Shown: positions 1 to 5,370 of the stretch, one piece after another | Layout of the letters: every line of letters starts with the position of its first letter | Position numbering within the stretch: the stretch's first letter is position 1 | Assembly: GCA_031254155.1 (NCBI GenBank) | Contig: JAIRVA010000033.1 | Coordinates: forward strand, 1-6,059 | Direction of reading: 5' to 3' | Origin: Propionibacteriaceae bacterium | GTDB lineage: Bacteria > Actinomycetota > Actinomycetes > Propionibacteriales > Propionibacteriaceae | DNA length: 6,059 nucleotides | The notes under the pieces: model-generated | What the model saw: only the letters and a program-made list of their open reading frames with translations | Databases searched by the model: none | Told to the model about the DNA's origin: nothing | Position numbers and translations under genes: made by a program

Positions 1-478
1 TCCGGGCGTGACCGGGCATCCGGGACACCCACCACTGGTCATCCTCCTCGACCCACGCGTCGCTCGCCCAGCCGGCGGTCGGATACGGGTCGGGCAGCGT
101 CGGCGCCAGGTAGGGCTGGCGCGAACGGATGACCCGCGGCCCGGGCTCGTACGGTGCGGGGCGGGCGTGCGCCACGGCGACGATACCGACCAGGATGGCG
201 GCCCGCGCGGCGTCGTCCACGTAGTACCAGAGACGGTACGGGCAGCCGGCCAGAACGGTGACCCGCAAGGCGCCGTGGTGCAGCCGGCTGAGCTCCGGGA
301 GGACAGCGATGCGCTCGACCGCCCGGAGCAGATCGGCGGTGAAGCGCGCGAGCGCCTCCGCGCCCTGCGACCGCTGGACCGCCAGGGCGGCTTCCAGATC
401 ATCGGTCGCCTCGAGCGTCAGCTGGACGGAGTACGGGGGGCCGGGCGCGTGAAGACATAGTTGCGGACCATTTCCCAT
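1..478 (-). CDS. RelE/ParE-like toxin with C-terminal extension (partial, runs off left edge)
   Basis: Reading the minus strand from ATG at 478 gives an open frame of 159 codons with no stop before the window edge. Residues ~16-106 follow the RelE/ParE toxin pattern. There is a first strand (YSVQLTLEA, 16-24), then two helices starting DDLEAAL and ending AVERIAVLPEL (~26-63). A basic strand with R72 follows, then the CPY motif (79-81, the usual F-P-Y position), a WYY strand (84-86), and a closing IVAVAHAR (99-106). Family members are usually mRNA endonucleases or gyrase poisons neutralised by the co-expressed antitoxin; which activity applies cannot be told here. Normal members are ~85-105 residues and end just after the H-x-R. 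This one continues at least 53 residues with the same high third-position G+C, including acidic and Trp-rich stretches (WVEEDDQWW, 142-150). The start is uncertain: GTG at 487 is in frame, and GAAGGGA or GGAG upstream could serve either start. No start codon lies closer to the first strand. Confidence 0.72.
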   Translation of the reverse strand, partial: MGNGPQLCLHAPGPPYSVQLTLEATDDLEAALAVQRSQGAEALARFTADLLRAVERIAVLPELSRLHHGALRVTVLAGCPYRLWYYVDDAARAAILVGIVAVAHARPAPYEPGPRVIRSRQPYLAPTLPDPYPTAGWASDAWVEEDDQWWVSRMPGHAR

Positions 479-624
479 TCGAGACACTCCGATGTCCCTT
501 CGTCCAAGGCCGCGAGGCGGCCGTCAATGAGGTCGGTTTCTGCCGTCGTGATGAGGTCGTCGTCGCTCTCCAGGGTACCCCAGAGAGAGTCGATGGCCGG
601 CGTTGGCGCTGCGAACAAAACCAT
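418..624 (-). CDS. Antitoxin, putative addiction module component family (TIGR02574/PF09720-like)
   Basis: A 68-residue acidic protein on the minus strand. It shows the order typical of the putative addiction-module antitoxins that precede RelE/ParE toxins. There is an LW-x-(S/T)-L element (LWGTLES, 14-20), an acidic linker (DDDL), a helix ending in a Leu/Ala/Asp run (TDLIDGRLAALDEGT, 30-44), and the closing W-E-x-V-R motif (W50, E51, V53, R54). The antitoxin would bind and block the toxin encoded immediately downstream, and such proteins often repress their own operon. It is somewhat short at the N-terminus: the usual first helix (roughly a dozen residues before the LW motif) is reduced. The frame is open back to the leuB stop, but no better start codon is present. 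No Shine-Dalgarno sequence is visible; a TACTAT hexamer 5 bases before the ATG suggests a leaderless transcript. The last ~20 codons overlap the toxin frame. Identification is from motif pattern and gene order only. Confidence 0.68.
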   Translation of the reverse strand: MVLFAAPTPAIDSLWGTLESDDDLITTAETDLIDGRLAALDEGTSECLEWEMVRNYVFTRPAPRTPSS

Positions 625-705
625 GAAACATAGTAGCAGGTACGTATCACATAATGCTAGACCGCGGTGGAAAAATCGCGCACTTTCTTGGCACCTTTTT
701 GGGGG
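625..705. other. A+T-rich gap between leuB and the antitoxin gene
   Basis: This 81-base gap, with the first bases of the antitoxin gene, is the most A+T-rich part of the window: 611-660 is 20/50 G+C by hand count, against clearly higher values in the neighbouring genes. It holds the TACTAT hexamer, the TACGTA palindrome and A5/T5 runs. It is the natural place for leuB transcription to end and for toxin-antitoxin transcription to start. Confidence 0.55.
630..635 (-). promoter_or_regulatory. Candidate -10 hexamer (TACTAT) for the toxin-antitoxin pair
   Basis: On the minus strand TACTAT reads from 635 to 630 and fits the actinobacterial TANNNT -10 consensus. Only 5 bases separate it from the antitoxin ATG at 624, so initiation ~7 bases downstream would fall on or beside the A of the ATG. 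No clear -35 is seen 16-19 bases upstream. A TACGTA palindrome (641-646) sits immediately upstream of the hexamer and could be part of an operator, but that is speculative. Confidence 0.35.
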
Positions 706-1755
706 CTAGTCCTCCGTGAGGGCATGGATGACCGCCAGGGTGATGGCATCGGTGGTCCGGGCCTGGCCGGCGGCCCGCGCGATGTCCTGCTCGACGGCCG
801 TCCGGATCCGGCCGGCGGCCGCGTCATACCCCAGGTGGTCCAGCATCAGCGCCGCCGACAGGATGGCGGCGCGGGGGTCGGCCACCCCCTGGCCGGCGAT
901 GTCGGGGGCGGAACCGTGGACGGGCTCGAACATCGACGGGTGAGTACCCTCCAGGTTGAGGTTCGCGCTGGCGGCGAGCCCGATCCCGCCCGTCACGGCG
1001 GCCGCCTCGTCGGTCAGAATGTCGCCGAACAGGTTGTCGGTGACGATGACGTCGTACCGGGCCGGGTCGGTGACCAGGGTGATCGTCGCGGCGTCGACGT
1101 GGTTGTAGTCCGTCGTCACATCGGGGAACTCCGCCCCGACCTCGGCCACGAGGCGGCGCCACAGGCCGCCGGCGTTGACGAGGACGTTGTGCTTGTGGAC
1201 GAGGGTGAGGTGGCCCGACCGGGAACGTGCCAGCGCGAAGGCGTACCGGACGACCCGCTCGACACCGAGGGCCGTGTTGATGCTCACCTCGGTCGCGATC
1301 TCCGCCGGCGTACCGGGGCGAACGACACCACCATTGCCACAGTACAGGCCCTCCGTACCCTCGCGGACGACGACGAAGTCAACCGGCCGGCCGTCCACGA
1401 CGGCGGGAGCGAGCGGGGTCGGGACGCCCGGATAGAGCTTGGCCGGGCGGAGGTTCACAGCGTGGTCGAAGGCGAACCGGAGCCGGAGGAGTAACCCGCG
1501 CTCCAGCAGGCCCGAGGGAACGGTGGCCGACCCGGGGGCGGCCCCGACGGCACCGAGCAAGACCGCGTCCGCGCGGTCCAGCCGGGCGAGCGTGTCGTCG
1601 CTCAAGACCTCGCCCGTCTGTAGCCAGTGGTCGGCACCGAGGGAGTACGTTTCGTACCGCAGGCCAGGCTGGACCACCTCCACGACTCGCGTGGCGGCGG
1701 CGATGACTTCGGGCCCGATCCCATCCCCGGGAATGACGGCAATCAACTCGTTCAT
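706..1755 (-). CDS. leuB: 3-isopropylmalate dehydrogenase LeuB
   Basis: This 349-residue enzyme oxidatively decarboxylates (2R,3S)-3-isopropylmalate with NAD+ in leucine synthesis; in the citramalate route it also converts erythro-beta-methyl-D-malate to 2-oxobutyrate. It is cytoplasmic and normally a homodimer. The N-terminal nucleotide motif IPGDGIGPEV spans residues 8-17. Substrate arginines fit R93, R103 (NLRPAKLYPG) and R131 (REGTEGLY, with Y138). The catalytic Lys is K188 in KHNVL. Metal aspartates fit D221, D245 and D249 (NLFGDILTDE). The EPVHGSAPDIAG block (277-288) carries D285, typical of NAD-preferring members, whereas NADP-isocitrate dehydrogenases have Lys/Tyr around this site. 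Length is normal and no residue looks lost. It diverges from ilvE across 114 bases, and the toxin-antitoxin pair follows in the same direction 81 bases after its TAG. Tartrate or homoisocitrate dehydrogenase are the main alternatives; the ilvE-cimA neighbours favour LeuB. Confidence 0.94.
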   Translation of the reverse strand: MNELIAVIPGDGIGPEVIAAATRVVEVVQPGLRYETYSLGADHWLQTGEVLSDDTLARLDRADAVLLGAVGAAPGSATVPSGLLERGLLLRLRFAFDHAVNLRPAKLYPGVPTPLAPAVVDGRPVDFVVVREGTEGLYCGNGGVVRPGTPAEIATEVSINTALGVERVVRYAFALARSRSGHLTLVHKHNVLVNAGGLWRRLVAEVGAEFPDVTTDYNHVDAATITLVTDPARYDVIVTDNLFGDILTDEAAAVTGGIGLAASANLNLEGTHPSMFEPVHGSAPDIAGQGVADPRAAILSAALMLDHLGYDAAAGRIRTAVEQDIARAAGQARTTDAITLAVIHALTED

Positions 1756-1763
1756 GGTCCCCC

Positions 1764-1769
1764 AGCATA
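1764..1769 (-). promoter_or_regulatory. Candidate -10 hexamer (TATGCT) for leuB
   Basis: Minus-strand TATGCT (1769 to 1764) lies 8 bases before the leuB ATG. The G-run between it and the ATG is too close to the start to be a good Shine-Dalgarno site, so a very short or absent leader is likely. It shares the string TAYGCTGGG with the ilvE start region on the opposite strand. No convincing -35 is seen. Confidence 0.38.
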
Positions 1770-1857
1770 GACGGTCACCGCCACCGCCCCCCCGGCCGTC
1801 TCACCCAGCGCGGCGGCAATTTTGTGGACAAGGGGCGCGGGGCAGCGGCGTGCGAGG

Positions 1858-1863
1858 TACGCT
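1858..1863 (+). promoter_or_regulatory. Candidate -10 hexamer (TACGCT) for ilvE-cimA
   Basis: TACGCT fits TANNNT and ends 6 bases before the ilvE ATG at 1870, so the predicted transcript would begin on or next to the start codon. A GAGGT (1854-1858) could instead be a Shine-Dalgarno site with an 11-base spacer, which is long. TTGTGG at 1822-1827 is too far upstream (30-base spacer) to be its -35. Confidence 0.35.
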
Positions 1864-1869
1864 GGGCTC

Positions 1870-2973
1870 ATGTCACTTCCTTTTGCTCTGGTCCCGAATA
1901 CCCGACGAACTGCGCCGGCCCGTCTGGCGGAGATCCTCAAGGATCCGGGGTTCGTCACGGTCTTCTCTGACCACATGGCCATTGCGACGTGGACGGCGGA
2001 AACCGGTTGGGGCGACTCGCGGGTCACCAACTACGGCCCGCTGGACATGACGCCGGGGTGCGCGGCCCTGCACTACGGCCAGGAGATCTTCGAGGGGCTG
2101 AAGGTCTACCGCCACGCCGACGGCAGCATCTGGTTCTTCCGCCCGGAGATGAACGCCCGCCGGATGATCGCCTCCGCGGAGCGGATGGATCTCCCGCCGC
2201 TTGGCGAGGCGGATTTCCTGGCTTCGGTGCACGCGCTCGCCCGGGCCGATGAGGCGTGGGTGCCGTCGGGTGACGAGATGAGCTACTACATGCGGCCGGT
2301 CATGTTCGCGGACGAGGCCTTCCTGGGCGTCCACTCGGCCAGCCGGGTGACGTACGCCGTCGTGGGCGGCGCGGCCGCGCCGTACATCGCCGACGGGCTG
2401 ACGCCGGTCGACATCTGGGTGACGACCACCTACTCGCGCGCTGGCGACGGTGGTACGGGGTCGGCCAAGTGCGGTGGCAACTATGCCTCGTCGCTCAAGG
2501 CCCAGCGGGAGGGGGCGGCGGTGGGCTGTCCCCAGGTCCTGTTCACCGACGCGGCGACCCACGAGTGGGTCGAAGAGCTCGGGGGCATGAACTTCTTCGC
2601 GGTGACGACCGAAGGGCGGCTGGTCACGCCGCCGACGTCCGGGACGATCCTCGCCGGGATCACCCGTGATTCGATCCTGGCGCTGGCACCGGGCCTGGGG
2701 CTCACCCCCGAGGTCCGGCCGCTCTCGCTCAGCGAGCTGTTCGCCGGCATCGTGGAGGGCGACATCCGGGAGGCCTTTGCCTGTGGTACGGCCGCCGTGG
2801 TCACGCCGATCGGCCGCCTCGTCCACTCCGCGGACGGCGAGGTCGAGACGATCCCGCTGACGGCACCTCTGGGCGAGGCGACGCGCGCCCTGCGGACGGC
2901 CCTGGTCGATATCCAGTGGGGCCGCGCGGGGGACCCGTACGGCTGGATGCAGGAAGTGAGGCCCCATGTCTGA
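1870..2973 (+). CDS. ilvE: Branched-chain amino acid aminotransferase IlvE
   Basis: This is a 367-residue, PLP-dependent fold-type IV (class IV) aminotransferase. It transfers the amino group between glutamate and the 2-oxo acids of isoleucine, leucine and valine, the last step of their synthesis. The length matches actinobacterial BCATs (~368). Visible landmarks are LHYGQEIFEGLKVYR (67-81), the substrate arginine R142 in YYMRP, the PLP lysine K200 in GGTGSAKCGGNYA (194-206), the cofactor-contacting Glu in EELGGMNFF (probably E236), the GTILAGITRDSIL block (258-270), and the phosphate-binding FACGTAAVVTPI (303-314). ATG 1870 is preferred over an in-frame TTG at 1822: the family begins close to this point, and the upstream 16 codons are an Arg/Gly-rich stretch unlike any BCAT N-terminus. 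The stop overlaps the cimA start by 8 bases, so the two are almost certainly cotranscribed. Confidence 0.94.
   Translation: MSLPFALVPNTRRTAPARLAEILKDPGFVTVFSDHMAIATWTAETGWGDSRVTNYGPLDMTPGCAALHYGQEIFEGLKVYRHADGSIWFFRPEMNARRMIASAERMDLPPLGEADFLASVHALARADEAWVPSGDEMSYYMRPVMFADEAFLGVHSASRVTYAVVGGAAAPYIADGLTPVDIWVTTTYSRAGDGGTGSAKCGGNYASSLKAQREGAAVGCPQVLFTDAATHEWVEELGGMNFFAVTTEGRLVTPPTSGTILAGITRDSILALAPGLGLTPEVRPLSLSELFAGIVEGDIREAFACGTAAVVTPIGRLVHSADGEVETIPLTAPLGEATRALRTALVDIQWGRAGDPYGWMQEVRPHV
2951..2961 (+). promoter_or_regulatory. Shine-Dalgarno region for cimA inside ilvE
   Basis: AGGA at 2951-2954 lies 11 bases before the cimA ATG at 2966, and a second purine stretch GTGAGG ends at 2961. Both lie within the last codons of ilvE. 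They support the ATG at 2966 as the start and allow translation of cimA by ribosomes finishing ilvE. Confidence 0.6.
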
Positions 2974-4552
2974 CCGGACGCGGCTCGCCCGGCCCGAACC
3001 CTTCCACGTCTTCGACACGACGCTGCGCGACGGGGCCCAACAAGAGGGGCTCCGGCTGACGGTGTACGACAAGCTGCGGATCGCCGGCCTCATCGACCAG
3101 TTGGGCGTCACGTACATCGAGGGCGGCTGGCCCGGCGCGAACCCTAACGACACGGAGTTTTTCGCCGCCGCCGCGCGGGAGCTCACGCTTACCAACGCGA
3201 CGCTGGTGGCCTTCGGGGCGACCCGCCGGGTCGGCCTGACCGCCGCGACGGACCCGCTGACGCAGGCCCTGCTGGACGCGGAGACCGACGTCGTCTGCCT
3301 CGTCGCGAAGTCGCACGACCGGCACGTCACCGAGGCGCTGAAGACGAGCCTGGAAGAGAACCTGGAGATGATCCGCGACACCGTGACCCATCTGCGGGCG
3401 CACGGCCGGCGGGTGTTCGTCGACTGCGAGCACTTCTTCAACGGGTACCTCGACAACCCGGTGTACGCGAAACTCTGCGTCGCGACCGCCGCGGAGGCCG
3501 GGGCCGAGGTGGTCATCCTGTGCGACACCAATGGCGGCATGTTGCCGGCGATGGTGCAAGAGATCGTCGAGGACGTCGTGCGGCTCGGGGTCCCGCTCGG
3601 CATCCACTGCCACAACGACACGGGCTGCGCGGTCGCGAACACGCTGGCGGGCGTCGACGCCGGTGTCATGCACGTCCAGGGAACGGTCAACGGGTACGGC
3701 GAGCGGACGGGCAACGCCGACTTGACCACCATCATCGCGAACCTGAAGCTGAAGTACGGCTGGGATGTCATCGCGGACGACGCCTTGACCGAGCTGACCC
3801 GCATCGCCCACACGGTGGCTGACATCGTCAATCAGGCCCCGGCGGCGCGGCAGCCGTACGTCGGGGTGTCGAGCTTCGCCCACAAGGCGGGGCTGCACGC
3901 GTCGGCGATCAAGGTCGACGCCAACCTGTACCAGCACATCGATCCTGGTCTCGTCGGCAACGGCATGCGGATGCTCATCTCCGACATGGCCGGGCGGGCG
4001 AACATCCAGATCAAGGCCGGGCAGCTGGGCCACGACCTCAGGGAGAGCGGGTTGGCGTCGCGGCTCGCCGACACGGTGAAGGACCGCGAGGCGGCGGGGT
4101 ACTCGTACGAGTCGGCTGACGCCTCCTTCGACCTGCTCATCCGTTCCGAGCTGGGCCAGGACTTGACCCCCTTCATGATCGCCGCCTGGCGGGTGTACAC
4201 CGACCAGGACGAGGCGAGCCAGGCGGTGGTCCGGGTGGGCTTCGCCGACGAGGTGCCCCGGCCGTACGTCGGGGAGGGCAACGGCCCGGTCAACGCGCTC
4301 GACCAGGCGTTGCGGGCGGCGCTCGTACCGCGGTTCGGGGCCTTGGCGGATATCGAACTGACCGACTACCGCGTCCGGTTGCTCGACAACGGGCACGGTA
4401 CGGACGCCATCACCCGCGTCCTCATCGACACCCGCCTCGGGGCCCGGACCTGGACCACGGTCGGGGTGGGGGAGAACGTGGTCGAGGCGTCCTGGGAGGC
4501 GCTGGCCGACGCGTACACCTACGCGCTGGTCGTCGTGGGGGCCGGGCGCTAA
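2966..4552 (+). CDS. cimA: (R)-Citramalate synthase CimA (TIGR00977-type)
   Basis: This 528-residue enzyme condenses acetyl-CoA with pyruvate to (R)-citramalate, giving a threonine-independent entry to isoleucine. The N-terminal TIM barrel carries FDTTLRDGAQQEG (16-28) with R21 and metal ligand D22. It also has the IEGGWPGANPND substrate region (~52-63), the HCHND metal site (H214, H216, D218), and the GERTGNADL loop (245-253) with N250. After a linker, the part from ~395 to the end resembles the LeuA-type regulatory domain; the closing GVGENVVEASWEAL motif is typical of the citramalate-synthase subfamily, which is longer than homocitrate synthases. The FAHKAGLHASAI block (~302-313) also fits. 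It overlaps ilvE by 8 bases and diverges from leuB, which acts two steps later, so the context supports the assignment. 2-Isopropylmalate synthase is the main alternative, but the barrel start and C-terminal motifs favour CimA. Activity has not been shown for this sequence. Confidence 0.92.
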   Translation: MSDRTRLARPEPFHVFDTTLRDGAQQEGLRLTVYDKLRIAGLIDQLGVTYIEGGWPGANPNDTEFFAAAARELTLTNATLVAFGATRRVGLTAATDPLTQALLDAETDVVCLVAKSHDRHVTEALKTSLEENLEMIRDTVTHLRAHGRRVFVDCEHFFNGYLDNPVYAKLCVATAAEAGAEVVILCDTNGGMLPAMVQEIVEDVVRLGVPLGIHCHNDTGCAVANTLAGVDAGVMHVQGTVNGYGERTGNADLTTIIANLKLKYGWDVIADDALTELTRIAHTVADIVNQAPAARQPYVGVSSFAHKAGLHASAIKVDANLYQHIDPGLVGNGMRMLISDMAGRANIQIKAGQLGHDLRESGLASRLADTVKDREAAGYSYESADASFDLLIRSELGQDLTPFMIAAWRVYTDQDEASQAVVRVGFADEVPRPYVGEGNGPVNALDQALRAALVPRFGALADIELTDYRVRLLDNGHGTDAITRVLIDTRLGARTWTTVGVGENVVEASWEALADAYTYALVVVGAGR

Positions 4553-4557
4553 CGTAC

Positions 4558-4563
4558 TAGGCT
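4558..4563 (+). promoter_or_regulatory. Candidate -10 hexamer (TAGGCT) for the FAH-family gene
   Basis: TAGGCT fits TANNNT, lies wholly in the 17-base gap after cimA, and ends 6 bases before the ATG at 4570. It would give a leaderless transcript in addition to any read-through from ilvE-cimA. The only Shine-Dalgarno-like bases are an AGG at 4559-4561, which is weak. No -35 match was found. Confidence 0.33.
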
Positions 4564-4569
4564 AATTCC

Positions 4570-5370
4570 ATGAGAATTGCGCGGTACTCGGTCGAAGAGA
4601 CCATTCGTTATGGTGTGGTGGAGTTGGCAGGCGACGGCGGGGCGAACCCGGAGACGGTGAGCGACCTTACGGGGGACCCGTTTTCCGGGCCCGTGAAACT
4701 TTCGGGGGTCCGCCACGGCCTGGCGGATGTCCGGCTGCTGGCACCCGTACTGCCCCGGTCCAAAGTCATCGGGATCGCGAAGAATTCCGTTCCGGGGCAG
4801 GATGTCGCGCCCGCCCCGACGACGATTCCCGCAGTCTTCCTGAAGCCCAACACGTCGGTGATCGGGCCCGGCGAGGCGATCCAGCTCCCGGCGCTGAGCA
4901 CGGACCCGGCACTGGAAGCGGAACTCGCGATCGTGATCGGGCGGATCTGCCGGTCGGTGACGCCGGAGCGGGTGCCGGAGGTCATCTTCGGCTACACCGT
5001 GACCAACGACGTCACCGCGCGCGACCTGATGCCGGCGGGCGTGCCGTGGGGCGTGGCCAAGTCGTGGGACACCTTCACCCCGCTCGGGCCGTGGATCGTC
5101 ACGCACCTGAGCGTCGAGGAGGCGTCGTCGCTGGCGGTGACGGGGTTGGTGGACGGCGAGTGTGCGACGCGGGGGACGACGCGGGGACTCATCCACGGCA
5201 TCGCGGAGCTGGTGGTCTTCGTGTCGTCGATCATGACGTTGCTGCCCGGTGACGTCATCCTGACGGGCGCGCCCGCCGGCTCGGCGCCCATTCGCGCGGG
5301 GCAGACCGTGACGATTGAGGTCGAAGAAGTCGGCCAGCTGACGAACCCCGTGATCGGCGAGGCCGCGTGA
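4570..5370 (+). CDS. Fumarylacetoacetate hydrolase (FAH) family protein with altered lid motif
   Basis: A 266-residue single FAH-fold protein. Family members act on 2-oxo acids or fumaryl-pyruvate-like compounds as hydrolases, decarboxylases or isomerases, using a divalent metal. Landmarks present are the N-terminal MRIAR-type domain, LADVRLLAPVLPRSKVIGIAKN (51-72), VFLKPNTSVIGPG (89-101), the metal-site glutamates E116 and E118 (LEAELAIVIGR), D147 in TNDVTARD, K164 in AKSWDTFTPLGPW, and MTLLPGDVILTGAPAG (222-237). Unusually, the normal G-K-N-Y-x-x-H-x-x-E lid segment is replaced by A-K-N-S-V-P-G-Q-D (70-78), and the usual His/Tyr-Glu before the first metal Glu reads Ala-Leu. The catalytic His of the lid is therefore absent, so activity may be altered or lost. 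Similar genes lie near leuB and gltX in mycobacteria (remembered, Rv2993c). The substrate is unknown. The start is set by ATG 4570; the stop overlaps the next gene. Confidence 0.86.
   Translation: MRIARYSVEETIRYGVVELAGDGGANPETVSDLTGDPFSGPVKLSGVRHGLADVRLLAPVLPRSKVIGIAKNSVPGQDVAPAPTTIPAVFLKPNTSVIGPGEAIQLPALSTDPALEAELAIVIGRICRSVTPERVPEVIFGYTVTNDVTARDLMPAGVPWGVAKSWDTFTPLGPWIVTHLSVEEASSLAVTGLVDGECATRGTTRGLIHGIAELVVFVSSIMTLLPGDVILTGAPAGSAPIRAGQTVTIEVEEVGQLTNPVIGEAA

Larger units (their letters stand above)
1756..1869. promoter_or_regulatory. Divergent leuB/ilvE intergenic control region
   Basis: These 114 bases separate the two divergent genes and must hold both promoters if each gene is transcribed from its own start. 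The middle is C-rich. A weak inverted repeat GACGG (1770-1774) / CCGTC (1796-1800) encloses a 21-base spacer and could be a regulator site or chance. No T-box, leader peptide or attenuator hairpin is evident, and there is too little room for one if both transcripts start beside their ATGs. Confidence 0.5.

Noticed and set aside
8..460. A 150-codon plus-strand reading frame rich in Arg, Gly and Asp
   Set aside because: It lies antisense to the toxin gene and its composition is that of a G+C-rich shadow frame; the minus-strand translation gives a recognisable fold.
664..705. Possible leuB terminator formed by A5 and T5 runs flanking a short GTGC/GCGC stem on the minus strand
   Set aside because: Only four inner pairs, including a wobble, separated from the A-T pairs by an internal loop; too weak to call a terminator.
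667..1494. A 275-codon plus-strand frame opposite leuB
   Set aside because: Shadow of the clear LeuB coding sequence; Gly/Asp/Arg-rich with no recognisable domain.
1770..1800. GACGG/CCGTC inverted repeat as an operator between leuB and ilvE
   Set aside because: A 5-base arm with a 21-base spacer in G+C-rich DNA is easily chance; mentioned only as part of the intergenic region.
1822..1869. In-frame TTG extension of ilvE by 16 codons
   Set aside because: The added residues do not resemble a BCAT N-terminus and would cover the likely promoter; ATG 1870 gives the usual family length.
1873..3831. A 652-codon minus-strand frame opposite ilvE and cimA
   Set aside because: It spans two well-supported genes in antisense and reads as low-complexity Arg/Ser/Asp-rich sequence; long stop-free antisense frames are expected at this G+C.
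2801..4396. A 531-codon minus-strand frame opposite cimA
   Set aside because: Same reason: antisense to the conserved CimA motifs, with no domain of its own.
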